From Arthrobacter sp. PAMC25284 (GTDB lineage Bacteria; Actinomycetota; Actinomycetes; Actinomycetales; Micrococcaceae), in contig NZ_CP080382.1 of assembly GCF_019443425.1 (NCBI RefSeq), positions 248,001 through 312,000 of the forward strand: a stretch of 64,000 nt of DNA. The letters run 5' to 3'. The notes below the pieces were generated by a model. That model saw only the letters and a program-made list of their open reading frames with translations, was not told the DNA's origin and searched no databases. Shown in pieces: positions 34,972 through 44,392 of the stretch. The translations under genes were made by a program, and so were the position numbers. The stretch's first letter is position 1; the number at the start of each line of letters is the position of its first letter.

Positions 34972-36666
34972 CTAGGGGATGTCGTAGTCGCGTTTGTAGC
35001 TCCGGACGGCGTTGCTGACCGTGGGGAAGAAGTGACCCGGGCCGAACCGGCTGCTGACGCCGAAGCGGATCAGCCGGTCCTTAACCGGTCCCTTCATTTC
35101 GGCGAACACCAGGCTGATCCCGAGCCGGTCCAGTTCGTCGTCGAGTTCCACCAGGTCATCCAGTGCGGTGGTGTCAAGGTCCGTGATCGCCTCGGAGGCG
35201 ACGATCACGCAGCGGACCGGGCCGGGCGCATGGGCGACCAGTGTGCGGATGTGCTCGGTAAAGACGGCGCCGTTGGCGAAGAAGAGCGGTGCGTCGAAGC
35301 GCGCAATCACGAGCCCGGTGATCCGCTGGCCCTCGGGGTGCCGGTTCACGTCGTGGAATCCGGGGCCGTCTTCCACGCTGGCCAGCTCGGTGCGGTAGGG
35401 GTCCCAGGCCCGGCGGATAAAGGCCACCAGCGACAGCCCGATCGCCACCATCACGCCCTCCAGGACGCCGGCGAAGGCCACTCCGAGGAACGTGGCCACG
35501 AGCAGTGCGGCCTCCACCCGGCTCATCCTGAACAGCCGGACCAGGGTCCGCCAATCGATGACCGACGACGCCGCCACCATCACCACCACGGCCAGCGTGC
35601 TGGAAGGCAGGTACGCCGTCACCCCGGGCAGGACGAGCATAAAGAGCACCACGAGCGCCGCGGCGATCACCCCGCTCAGCGGGCTCTTAGCGCCCGCTGC
35701 AAGTGCAACCGGAGTGCGGGAGGTACTGCCGGAGACCGGGAAGCCGCCAAACAGGCCGCTGGCCACATTCACCACCCCCAACGCCCCCATCTCCCCATTC
35801 CCGTCCACCGTGACGCTGTCCCGGGCGGCGAGGCTCCGGGACAGCACCGAGGTGTCGGCGAAGGCAATCAGCGCGATGCCGGCAGCGGGTCCGAGAAGCC
35901 AGTACACCTCATCCAGGGTGACGCCGCCGAGGGCCGGGCCCGGCAGGCCGCCCGGCAGCGCACCCACCATGGGGAGGGCCGCCGTCAGATCCAGTACGGC
36001 GGCACCCGCGGTGGCTGCCACAACGGCCACGAGCACCCCGGGCAGCTTCCACGGCAGGAAACGTGCCCCGGCAATCAAGGCCGCCGTCCCCGTCCCGAAC
36101 AGCACGGCCAGCGGATTGACTTCGGCCTGCAGGACGGCACGGAGCGTACCCGCTGCGTTCTCAACCAGCGTGCCGCCCGGGGACGGAATGCCGAGGAACT
36201 TGGGCAACTGGCTGAGGATGACGGTGACTGCGATGCCGTTGAGATAGCCGACACGGATCGGTTTGGACAGCAGGCCGGTGACAAAGCCCAGCCGGAAGAC
36301 GCGGCCTGCCAGGAGGATCACCCCGATCATCAGAGCGAGTACCCCGGCGAGCGCCACAGCGCGGTTGGAATTCCCGGCCGCCAGCGGCACTATCGCGGCG
36401 GCAATCATCGGCGCCAGAGCTGAGTCCGGACCCACGATCAGAACCCGGGAGGGACCAAAGACGGCGTAGGCCAGCAACGGAACGACCGAGGCATACAGTC
36501 CCGTCACGGCCGGCAGGCCTGACGCCTCCGCATATGCCATTCCGGCCGGGATGAGGACGGCACTCAGTGCCGCGCCGGCGGCTAGATCAGATTTCAGCCA
36601 CGGGCGCTGGTACCCGGCGAGCAGCCGGGCGCCCGGCGGTCCGGACCGGATCCAGTTCCCTCGCAC
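34972..36666 (-). CDS. SulP-family anion transporter with STAS domain
   Basis: The 564-residue protein has the SulP membrane domain (LKSDLAAGAALSAVLIPAGMAYAEASGLP, fragments LSKPIRVGYLNGIAV and SGSTSRTPVALAAGAKSPLS). A C-terminal STAS domain (RFDAPLFFANGAVFTEHIRT, DLDTTALDDLVELDDELDRL) follows. It probably takes up sulfate, bicarbonate or a related anion. GTG 36666 avoids overlap with the ArsR promoter and places the N-terminus at a normal length. The gene is divergent from the ArsR gene. Confidence 0.9.
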   Translation of the reverse strand: MRGNWIRSGPPGARLLAGYQRPWLKSDLAAGAALSAVLIPAGMAYAEASGLPAVTGLYASVVPLLAYAVFGPSRVLIVGPDSALAPMIAAAIVPLAAGNSNRAVALAGVLALMIGVILLAGRVFRLGFVTGLLSKPIRVGYLNGIAVTVILSQLPKFLGIPSPGGTLVENAAGTLRAVLQAEVNPLAVLFGTGTAALIAGARFLPWKLPGVLVAVVAATAGAAVLDLTAALPMVGALPGGLPGPALGGVTLDEVYWLLGPAAGIALIAFADTSVLSRSLAARDSVTVDGNGEMGALGVVNVASGLFGGFPVSGSTSRTPVALAAGAKSPLSGVIAAALVVLFMLVLPGVTAYLPSSTLAVVVMVAASSVIDWRTLVRLFRMSRVEAALLVATFLGVAFAGVLEGVMVAIGLSLVAFIRRAWDPYRTELASVEDGPGFHDVNRHPEGQRITGLVIARFDAPLFFANGAVFTEHIRTLVAHAPGPVRCVIVASEAITDLDTTALDDLVELDDELDRLGISLVFAEMKGPVKDRLIRFGVSSRFGPGHFFPTVSNAVRSYKRDYDIP

Positions 36667-36700
36667 CGTGCCAGCGTAGTCCCGATCGGCGGATGAAACC

Positions 36701-36729
36701 TTGCAAAATGCGTTAGTGTTGCCTAACAT
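36701..36729 (+). promoter_or_regulatory. Promoter for a probably leaderless ArsR gene
   Basis: TTGCAA (36701-36706) and TAACAT (36724-36729) are separated by exactly 17 bp. Transcription would start about 36735-36737, at the GTG itself, so the mRNA would lack a 5' leader. The adjoining TTAG...CTAA symmetry could be an autoregulatory operator. Confidence 0.6.
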
Positions 36730-36736
36730 ATTTAGT

Positions 36737-37057
36737 GTGCCTGATCTTCTCGAAGTTGCCACGGAACCGAACAGGCGCGCGCTGCTTCGCCTTCTGGCGG
36801 CAGGGGAGAGGACGGTCACGGAACTGTCCGGCCAATTCCCGGTCAGTCGTTCAGCCATCTCCCAACACCTGCTGCTGTTGTCCGAAGTGGGACTCGTCGC
36901 GGCCAGGAAAGAAGGCAGGAACAGGTACTACCGGCTCAACCCGGCAGGGATGGCCCTGCTGCGTGATCAATTCGATGCATTCTGGACTTCCGAACTGGAC
37001 CTGCTCATAGCTGATGCCGGCCGGCTCCACCCGCCCACATCCCAAGGGGAAATCTGA
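36737..37057 (+). CDS. ArsR-family regulator (SRPBCC-linked type)
   Basis: The 106-residue winged-helix protein contains ATEPNRRALLRLLAAGERTV, ELSGQFPVSRSAISQHLLLL, and the wing VGLVAARKEGRNRYYRLNP. It is the non-metal type (no Cys pair) that usually sits upstream of SRPBCC genes. GTG 36737 is chosen because the promoter at 36701-36729 leaves no room for an upstream TTG start. Its TGA overlaps the ATG of the next gene, so it is cotranscribed. Confidence 0.86.
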   Translation: MPDLLEVATEPNRRALLRLLAAGERTVTELSGQFPVSRSAISQHLLLLSEVGLVAARKEGRNRYYRLNPAGMALLRDQFDAFWTSELDLLIADAGRLHPPTSQGEI

Positions 37058-38034
37058 TGTCATTCAACAAAACCGTCTTCCTCCCGGTAGATCCGGACAC
37101 GGCGTTCGCACTGATCACCGAACCCGAGCGGCTCCGCCGGTGGAAAACCATCGCGGCGCGCGTGGACCTGCGCCTCGGCGGGGAGTACCGGTGGACGATC
37201 ACCCCCGGCCACGTCGCTATGGGGATCTTTCAGGAAATCGAGCCCGGCAAGCGGGTTGTGTACACGTGGGGCTGGGAAGGCAGCGGCGATCTGCCGCCGG
37301 GCGCCTCCACCGTGACCGTAAACCTGGAGGCCGTCGACGGCGGAACCACGGTCCAACTGATCCACGAGGGCCTGACCGGGGAACAGGAAACGGCGCACGC
37401 CGCCGGCTGGAACCATTTCCTGGACCGGCTCGTCCTGCTGGCAGGCAGCGGCGACGCCGGACCGGACGAATGGTCGGCCGCTCCGGACCCAATGGACGAA
37501 CTGGGCAGCGCCGAAGCCGCCCTGGCCGTCGCCCAGCGCGTCCTGCGCGGCGTCAGCGAATCCGATCTTGCCTCGCCGACGCCCTGCGAGGACTTTACGG
37601 TAGCCGGGCTGCTGGACCATCTGCACGGCTCGATCGCGTCCATCGGCGTGGCGCTGGGAGTCGCCGTCGCCGACCACCCGGCCGCGACGCCGGAGGTCCG
37701 GATCGCCGATGCCGCCCGGGACACGCTGGAGGCCTTCCGTGCCCGCGGCACGGAGGGCAGCCTGGACATGGGCTTCGCCGAGCTGCCGGCCACCCTGGTC
37801 GCCGGCATCCTGAATCTGGAGCTGCTCGTCCACGCCTGGGACCTGGCGACCGCCACCGGACAGAAGCTGGTGGTCTCTCCCGTCCTGACCGACTACGTCC
37901 TGGGCCTGGCCCGGGTCACCATCGGCCCTCAGGCCCGCGGCACCGCCTTCGCCGCCGAGGTCCTGGTGGACGAGTCGGCTGCCAGCCTGGAACGGCTCAT
38001 CGGGTTCACCGGGCGTGAAGTCGCCGGCATCTGA
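37057..38034 (+). CDS. Fusion of AHSA1/SRPBCC domain and TIGR03086-type mycothiol/DinB domain
   Basis: The 325-residue protein has an SRPBCC (AHSA1-like) half (about 1-140: VFLPVDPDTAFALITEPERLRRWK, GWNHFLDRLVLLA) and a second half of the TIGR03086 family (SPTPCEDFTVAGLLDHLHGSI; NLELLVHAWDLATATGQ). The second half is the fold of maleylpyruvate isomerase and mycothiol-dependent enzymes, with His in HLHG and HAWD as likely metal ligands. The two are usually separate genes. The TGATG overlap ties it to the ArsR protein, suggesting control of its expression. Confidence 0.85.
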   Translation: MSFNKTVFLPVDPDTAFALITEPERLRRWKTIAARVDLRLGGEYRWTITPGHVAMGIFQEIEPGKRVVYTWGWEGSGDLPPGASTVTVNLEAVDGGTTVQLIHEGLTGEQETAHAAGWNHFLDRLVLLAGSGDAGPDEWSAAPDPMDELGSAEAALAVAQRVLRGVSESDLASPTPCEDFTVAGLLDHLHGSIASIGVALGVAVADHPAATPEVRIADAARDTLEAFRARGTEGSLDMGFAELPATLVAGILNLELLVHAWDLATATGQKLVVSPVLTDYVLGLARVTIGPQARGTAFAAEVLVDESAASLERLIGFTGREVAGI

Positions 38035-38071
38035 TGAGGTCCGGAGATAACACCCAACGAAAGGACATGCC

Positions 38072-38398
38072 ATGAGCAAGTTCATCTTCCTCTACAAAGG
38101 ACCGGCCACTCCGATGGATCAGTTCACCGAGGAGCAGTCGGCGGCGCAGATAGCCGCCTGGGGTGCGTGGATGGAGAAGGTGGGTCCAGCGCTGGTCGAC
38201 GCCGGAGCACCCTTCGCCCCCGCGCGCACGGCAATCAGCGACGACGGATCGGGGACGGAGGCCTCCGACCTCAACGGCTACACGATCGTTCAGGCTGACA
38301 GCCTCGAGGCCGCTACGGCGCTCGCCGACGGGCATCCGTTCCTTGCCGACGCCAACGGAACATACGCGGTGGAAATCTTCGAACTCGCTGAGATGTAA
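38072..38398 (+). CDS. YCII-related domain protein
   Basis: The 108-residue protein begins MSKFIFLYKGPATPMDQFTE and contains LNGYTIVQADSLEAATALAD followed by GHPFLADANGTYAVEIFEL, the typical YCII-related ferredoxin-like fold. It follows the ArsR unit on the same strand by 37 bp with AACGAAAGGACATGCC as ribosome site context. Such proteins often accompany SRPBCC genes and their function is not known. Confidence 0.86.
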   Translation: MSKFIFLYKGPATPMDQFTEEQSAAQIAAWGAWMEKVGPALVDAGAPFAPARTAISDDGSGTEASDLNGYTIVQADSLEAATALADGHPFLADANGTYAVEIFELAEM

Positions 38399-38483
38399 CT
38401 CCACGGCCGACGCATCACTACCACTGCTGAACCACAGGCCTGTCCGGCGCCCGCCCGGACCGGCCCACACCTAGGATGGCTTC

Positions 38484-38951
38484 ATGTCTACTTTTGAAGT
38501 AACCCGCAATGCTCTCATCCCGGCTCCGGCCGAGGACATCTTCCCGCTCGTCAACAACTTCCACGAATGGACAAAATGGTCGCCTTGGGAGGCAGCGGAT
38601 CCGGCAATGAAGCGCAGCTACGCGGGCAGCGCCGCCGGTGTCGGCGCCAAGTACGCCTGGAGCGGCAACCGCAAGGCCGGCTCCGGCACCATGGAGATCG
38701 TCGACACCGACGAGCCCCGCAGCATCAACATCGCCCTTGAATTCACCAAGCCGTTCAAAGCGGTCAATCCGACAACCTTCACGTTTACGCCGTCCGCCAA
38801 CGGGACAGACGTAACGTGGACCATGACCGGGGAGAACAAGGGCATCGGCAAGGTTTTCGCCCTGTTTATGAACATGGACAAGATGGTCGGCGGGGATTTC
38901 GAAAAGGGCCTCGCGTCGCTCGCTGCCGCCGTCGCTCGGCCCAAGCCCTGA
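38484..38951 (+). CDS. SRPBCC-family (polyketide cyclase-like) protein
   Basis: The 155-residue protein starts with VTRNALIPAPAEDIFPLVNN and FHEWTKWSPWEAADPAMKRS and ends in an amphipathic helix, an intact START/SRPBCC fold with a hydrophobic cavity. No catalytic function can be assigned. It may be part of the same transcription unit as the upstream YCII gene (85-bp gap). Confidence 0.88.
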   Translation: MSTFEVTRNALIPAPAEDIFPLVNNFHEWTKWSPWEAADPAMKRSYAGSAAGVGAKYAWSGNRKAGSGTMEIVDTDEPRSINIALEFTKPFKAVNPTTFTFTPSANGTDVTWTMTGENKGIGKVFALFMNMDKMVGGDFEKGLASLAAAVARPKP

Positions 38952-38973
38952 GCGCCGGGCGGGCTGCCGCCGT

Positions 38974-40015
38974 TCAGGACGGGCCGGGTGCCCTCACCAG
39001 TTCAGGATGATGGATCCGGGCCACCTCCGGGTGAGCCCGGATCCAGCCCTTGAGCACGTTGGCGCCATAGGACGCCAGCATCGGATTGGCCGGATCATCG
39101 GTGAGTCCCCGGGGCCTGGGCCGCCAACGCCGGCGGAAGCTGTACAGGTTCGATCACGGCGTCGAGCCGCGGCGACCAGAAGAACGGGATGGTATATCGG
39201 TCGACTCCCGGTGGCGGCGCCTCGACCCGGTGTACCGTGGCGGCGAGGTAGCCCTGCGTGGCGACCTCCAGCATTTCCCCCAGGTTAACCACGAGTGCCC
39301 CGAAAACGGGCTCCACCCCAATCCAGGCGTCACTACCCGGCGGCAGGACCTGGAGACCGCCGACCTGGTCCTGGAGCAGCAGGGTGACAAATCCGTAGTC
39401 GGCGTGGGCGCCGACGCCCTGGTCCCCTGCCTCCTTGACGACCCCGCCGACATAGTGGGTGAGTTTCGCCATCCAAGCCGGCGATTCCTCGAATGCTGCG
39501 CTGAAATGGTCCTCGGGCAGGTCCAGCGACACGGCGATGGCCCCGAGTAGCTCAGCCCCGACCCGGGCCATAAGATCCGCCCACGCCATGCACACGGTGC
39601 GGAGCTCCGGCAACGACGCTTCCGGCCACAGGTTGGGTCCCTGTACCAGCCAGTACGACTGATCGGGCGGATAATCAGTGACTGCGGGACGTTCCGGCCC
39701 AAAGTCCAGTTGTTCACGGGCATCCGGCCGCCCCTGGGTGATTTCGTGTCCCAGCCGGGTATACCCGCGGAAGTGCGGGGACGTACGGTTGTCCAGTTCC
39801 AGCCGGCGCGGCAACGGCAGATCAAAGAACTGACGGGTCACACGGAAAAGCTCCCGCACCTGTTCCGGCGGTGCGCCGTAACCGGTGAGCTGGAAGAAGC
39901 CCACCCGGTGCGCCGCGTCGCGCAGCGCGGTGATAAACTCCGGGTCGAAATTCCCCTTCCCGGTTCTCGCAGCACCGAGGTCCAGGACAGGAATTGAATC
40001 CGCTGACGCGCCCAT
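38974..40015 (-). CDS. Isopenicillin N synthase-like 2OG-Fe(II) oxygenase (one-base frameshift)
   Basis: The N-terminal DIOX_N domain (IPVLDLGAART, LRDAAHRVGFFQLTGYGAPP) and 2OG-FeII domain follow the family. Iron ligands are seen in GAHADYGFVTLL and ATVHRVEAPP. The frame breaks in CCCCGGGG at 39107-39114. Removing one base gives QARGLTDDPANPMLASYGANVLKGWI to stop at 38974, for 346 residues. This tail is the family norm, so the break is likely a sequence error. The substrate is unknown. Confidence 0.86.
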
Positions 40016-40130
40016 GAGTGCAAGGTACCACCACCCGCGTCAGCGCAGAACCACCCGCGGCTGACGGTGCCGGGAATCCACAGCCAAAGCGGAGGGACTT
40101 CACGGGCAATCCGTAACTGCGGCTGGCACA

Positions 40131-40874
40131 GTGCAACCACCAGTGCCACAGACTCTCAACTGGCCGGACATGTCCGGTCCCGAGCGGAAGCCGAAACCGA
40201 TGATCTGGAAGGCCACACACCAACCGAGACTGAAAACCACGCGCAGGCGGACGTGGCTGCTGATGGCAGCGGTGCTCGCCCCGTTCACCGTGACAGGAAC
40301 GGTGACCCCGGGGCAGGTGCAGGGAGCCGGTTGCGTCTACCCGGCGTCAATTCCCACCGTCGCCGGCCAGCTCAGTGCCGCCGGCAAGACCTGGAAGGGC
40401 TACATGGAAGACATGCAGACCCCGTGCCAGCATCCTGAACCCGGTGCCAAGGACGACCACCAGGGTGCCAGGGCCGGGGACCAGTACGCGACCCGGCACA
40501 ACCCTTTTGTGTACTTCGAGGAGATCACCTCCTCCCGGGACTGCCGGCACAACGTGCTCGACTTCAGCAGCCTCGCGGGTGATCTGCGGTCCGTCAGTTC
40601 AACGCCTAACCCCGCCTACATCACATCGAACCTCTGCAACGACGGGCACGACAGCCCATGCGTTGACGGCCGTCCCGGCGGCACGGACGGGGGACGGGTC
40701 GGGGCACTGGTCCTGTCGCCCCTGACGGCAGGAGGGACGACGTCCGAGAAGCTCTACAACCACTACAGCCTGCTCGCCACGATCGAGGACAGCTTCTCCC
40801 TGCCCCGCCTCGGCTATGCCGGGGCCGCGGGACTGGATAGCTTCGGGCCGGACGTTTTCAACGGGACCCCGTAG
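40131..40874 (+). pseudogene. Remnant of an alkaline phosphatase/AcpA-type phosphoesterase with internal deletion
   Basis: The open frame of 247 residues has a signal-like helix (TWLLMAAVLAPFTVTGTVT), then pieces of the phospholipase C/AcpA family: GKTWKGYMEDM, RHNPFVYFEEITSS, SNLCNDGHDSPCVDGRPGG, then GGRVGALVLSPL, YNHYSLLATIEDSF and GYAGAAGLDSFG. The first catalytic part is missing, and roughly 50 residues between DGRPGG and the DGGRVG segment (which normally hold the conserved metal site) are gone. The frame is open but the enzyme cannot be intact. Its end overlaps the acyltransferase gene. Confidence 0.7.
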
Positions 40875-43433
40875 CCCGGGATCAGGCCCCGGACGGCCCG
40901 GTCAGCCGCTTCGGGGCTTCTGCGCCGCCCTATTCGGAACTTCCGGCGCCCCAAAGCGGCGGTCGCACGCATGGTCAGGGCCCAATACGCGGCACCGGCT
41001 GCCAGAGACGCTGCGACGGCCAGCGCAGGGCTCATCCCGGCCAGCGGGGGGTAGACCAGCCAGTGGACCAGATACGCAAAAAGGGACGAACTGGCCAGAA
41101 CAGCGGTGAGCCGTCGCAGTCCAGCGGGGACCGGCAGGACCGGGACCCAGATCAGCAGCAGGATCCCGAGGAGAAGAGTCCACTCCCGGGGCACGTCTTG
41201 GAAGTAGCCGGGGACCGTCAGGACCGCGACTATTGACAGTGCGCAGCGCTGATACGCGGTCCGGGCCTGGGCAATCGCCCAGCCCAGGGCAAAAATCCAG
41301 AGAACCGGCGCCGTGTGCGGAACCCCCGGGTCGAGCACTTCGAAGCGTGTGAGGAGCCCGGCGCCGGTGAGCGCCAGTGGAAAGAGCAGGGGGTAGCGTC
41401 TCTCCGCCAGGTCAGCCCATGGGATGGCGAGGAGGGCCGTCACTGCCACCAGAAGATAGACCAGCACCTCCACAAACCAGAAATGCCACTGCGTGGTCAC
41501 CTCCTCGGGGCCGAGGACAGCGTTGAGCAGCAGGATGTTCGCAGGACTGTAGTGGTCGGTGACCAGATAGGCGACGGCGATGAACGCCACGCTTGGCACC
41601 ACGATCCTGGCCACGCTTGAAAGCTGGCGGCGCAGCCGGACGGACCGCTCACCGGAGACCTGAAAGCGCGCGAAGTTGTACCCGGCGACCGCCATCAGGA
41701 CGTGGGCCGTGCCCTGCCAGTGGAAGAGGCCCACGTGCGTGCTGATGATGCAGACAATGGCGGCGGCACGCAGCACGATGCTGGTTTCGATCGGCGCGAA
41801 AAGCCGCCGGGTGCGGGAGGCGCGTCGGTGCGGCTGCAGATCCTTGACCGGGGTGACATGCCAGTTGGCCGGGAGGTGACCGAGCGCCTGTTCCAGCCGG
41901 ACCGAGGCGGCGACGTAGGAGAGTGAGTCGCCGCCGAGGCTGACGAACGTGTCGTCGTCGCCAATGTCCGGGCACTCCAGGGTCTCGGCGAAGATGGTCC
42001 TGACGCTTACGGGGCCAGCTGTGCCGGCGCCGCGGACCGGCGCCGGCCGGGTGCTGGCCGGCAACCCCAGGGCAAGAACCGCGGGGTAGTCGATCTTGCC
42101 GGTGGACAATCGTGGCAGTGAGTCGACGGCGTGCAGGGCGACGGACGCCCGGGGCAGCCCCGCGTCCTGGGCCAGGACCTTGCCCAGAAGGGCCGTGTCG
42201 TGGTCGCCTTCGACCGCGACGACCAGGCCCGCGTCGTTTCCGGCGCACGCAGACTGCGCCCCCAGGTCCGCAAGGATTTGCTCGATCCGGCCCAGATCGA
42301 CGCGCAGGCCGACGATCTTGACGAACCGGCTTCTGCGCCCCACGATCTCGTAGACCCCGGCCGGGTGCAGCCGGGCAAGATCACCGGTGCGCAACTCCCC
42401 GATGGTGCGGCCCGCGGCCAGGTCTCCGGCGTCTTCCGCGTAGCCGAGCATCACGTTCGGACCGGTATATACGAGCTCCCCGTGCTCCAGCCCCGGCACG
42501 GGATCAATCCGGAAGGACCCGCCAGGCACCGGGATACCGATGGTCTGGGGCACTGTGGTCGCCAGGTCCGGCGGGAGGTAGGCCATCCGGGCGGTCGCCT
42601 CCGTGGCGCCGTACATCACGAAAAGGTTCCAGCCTCGGCGGCGGCCCCAGCTCGGCGAAACTGTGCACCGTGTCCGGATCCAGCCGGCCCCCGGCCTGGG
42701 TGACGTAGCGGAGTCTGGGCAGGTCCATACCGGCAAACCCCACCCGTTCCAGCAGCTCGAAGGTGTAGGGGACCGCCGCGAACGAGGTTGCTCCCGCGCT
42801 GCGGAACAGGTCCCAGAAACAGGGATCCACAACGGAGTGTTCGGTGAGGACCAGCCCTGCGCCGCGGAGCAGATGGCTGTTGATGACCGACAATCCGTAG
42901 GAGTAGGACATCGGCAGTGTCGTCGCCGCCCGGTCTCCGGGACCTATGCCGAGGTAGTCGGCGATGGCCTCGGCGTTGGACTGCACATTGGCATGTGAGA
43001 GGCGCACGAGTTTAGGGGAGCCGGTGGAGCCGGACGTGCTTAGCAGCAGCGCGAGATCCGGATGCAGCTCATGCGCGGTGCCGGGGCGCCGTTCGTCGAA
43101 CCCGGCCGCCCCGGCACGGGAGCGGAGGACGACGTCGGGGTCGTAGACGGACAAAACCGCGTCAAGTGCGGAGGGCTTATCCGCAGGGACGACGATCAGC
43201 GGGTGTCCGGATTCGAGGGCGGCAAGATAGGCGACGAGAGAGTCGACGTCATTGGCGGCGGCCAGGGCAACGAGCCGGCGGACCGGCCCCAGCCGCCGGG
43301 CCAGCGCAGTAACACGGTCGGCGAGTTCCTGGTACGAAAGGATGCCAGAGCGGGTGAGGATAGCGGGGGAGTCTCCGTAGCGCGCGAGGTCGGCGGCAAA
43401 AGGGACCCGGGCGAGGTCAAGCTGAATGGTCAC
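40814..43433 (-). CDS. Fusion: adenylation domain - carrier protein - membrane acyltransferase (one-base frameshift)
   Basis: About 872 residues in three parts. (1) Adenylation domain (1-460): LLLSTSGSTGSPKLVRLSH, YGATEATARM, GELRTGDLARL, RRSRFVKIVGLRVDLGRIE and LSTGKIDYPAV, the core A3-A10 motifs. (2) Carrier domain (about 475-545) with DTFVSLGGDSLSYV; Ser carries phosphopantetheine. (3) Acyltransferase-3 membrane domain (about 560-830) with ten or so helices. It has no condensation or thioesterase domain. The frame breaks near 42634-42647 (GGCGGCGGCCCC); skipping one base restores it. An acid would be activated, loaded and moved by the membrane domain to an unknown acceptor. An iron box sits 14 bp upstream of GTG 43433. 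Confidence 0.82.
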
Positions 43434-43446
43434 CCGGACGATGATA

Positions 43447-43465
43447 TTAGATAAGGCTTACCTAA
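43447..43465 (-). promoter_or_regulatory. IdeR/DtxR iron box
   Basis: TTAGATAAGGCTTACCTAA matches the 19-bp consensus TTAGGTTAGGCTAACCTAA at 16 positions and is near-palindromic (arms differ at one base). It stands 14 bp before the start of the fusion gene, where bound IdeR would block transcription when iron is plentiful. Confidence 0.82.
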
Positions 43466-43524
43466 GTAAAAACGGCTTGCATCGAACGTTACGGCCAGGT
43501 CCGCCCCAGGGCAGCAACGCCCGC

Positions 43525-44232
43525 TCAGCCGTCGTACGGCCCGGCGCCGTTCTCTGCGGCGAGCCCGTATTCGGCGGAAACCAGGATGGGCAGATGGTCC
43601 GACGCACCGCGCGGCAGCGTCTCCACACTGTCGATCACCAGTCCCTGGGACGTGGCAAAGTCAAAATGGCCCTTAAAGACTTTGTACCGGGTGTAGGTCC
43701 GGCGGTCGCTGAGCGAGAGGTCGTAGCCGGCGTCCTTCATTTGCGCGGTGAGCGACTTGGTGAAGAACGGATAATTGAAGTCACCGACCATCAGCGACAT
43801 GAGGCCGCCGCCCATGCTCAGCAGCTCGGCGTGGGCGGCATGGATCTGGTTGCGCCTCAGCGAATTCGATGCCGTTAGAGGTGCGGCGTGGAAGGACGCG
43901 ATCACGAGGCCGTGGTCCGTCTCGTTGTCGATGACGTGCGTGCCGATGAGCCGCTCATGCGCCGGGGCCAGGACGCGGTCGTGCAGTGACTTCTTCAGCG
44001 CGAACGTCTTGGTGTCGAAGGCGGTGAAGCGCGTCTGGCGGTAGTAGATGGCCAGGCCCAGCCGGTTCCCCTTCGTGGAATCGGCCAAGTGCAGGTCACC
44101 AATGGTCTCCGGCAGGTCCGCGGTATCGCACTCCTGCAGGCACAACGCATCGATGTTGAAATCCCGTGCCAGGTCAACCAGCTCACCACTGGCTTTGTGC
44201 TTGCGGAGGTTGTAGCTAATGACTCGGATCAG
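43525..44232 (-). CDS. Endonuclease/exonuclease/phosphatase family protein, probable CTG start
   Basis: The 235-residue protein opens IRVISYNLRKHKASGELVDL, DIDALCLQEC-like segment (NIDALCLQECDT), MVGDFNYP, and ends ASDHLPILV, the complete EEP fold (Asn, Glu, Asp-Phe-Asn, SDH). No ATG, GTG or TTG precedes the conserved start. CTG at 44232 has GAGGTG six bases upstream, so it is the best start. A later TTG would cut the first catalytic Asn. Confidence 0.82.
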   Translation of the reverse strand: MIRVISYNLRKHKASGELVDLARDFNIDALCLQECDTADLPETIGDLHLADSTKGNRLGLAIYYRQTRFTAFDTKTFALKKSLHDRVLAPAHERLIGTHVIDNETDHGLVIASFHAAPLTASNSLRRNQIHAAHAELLSMGGGLMSLMVGDFNYPFFTKSLTAQMKDAGYDLSLSDRRTYTRYKVFKGHFDFATSQGLVIDSVETLPRGASDHLPILVSAEYGLAAENGAGPYDG

Positions 44233-44392
44233 GAGAGCACCTCTTCGGCGGATAGTGGTGGAACCTGTGTCCGAGTGTACCCAGTCGGGCCCGTGACGGA
44301 CTGAATACGTAGACGTGCGTCACGCCTGTGTCCGGCCTGATCCTGTACCTGCCACAGGACAGGCGGGCGGTAGGGTGAAGCGGGATACACCG

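Noticed and set aside
34900..36423. Long open frame antisense to the SulP gene
   Set aside because: Composition is low-complexity His/Gly/Gln/Arg; the SulP reading on the other strand has clear domains.
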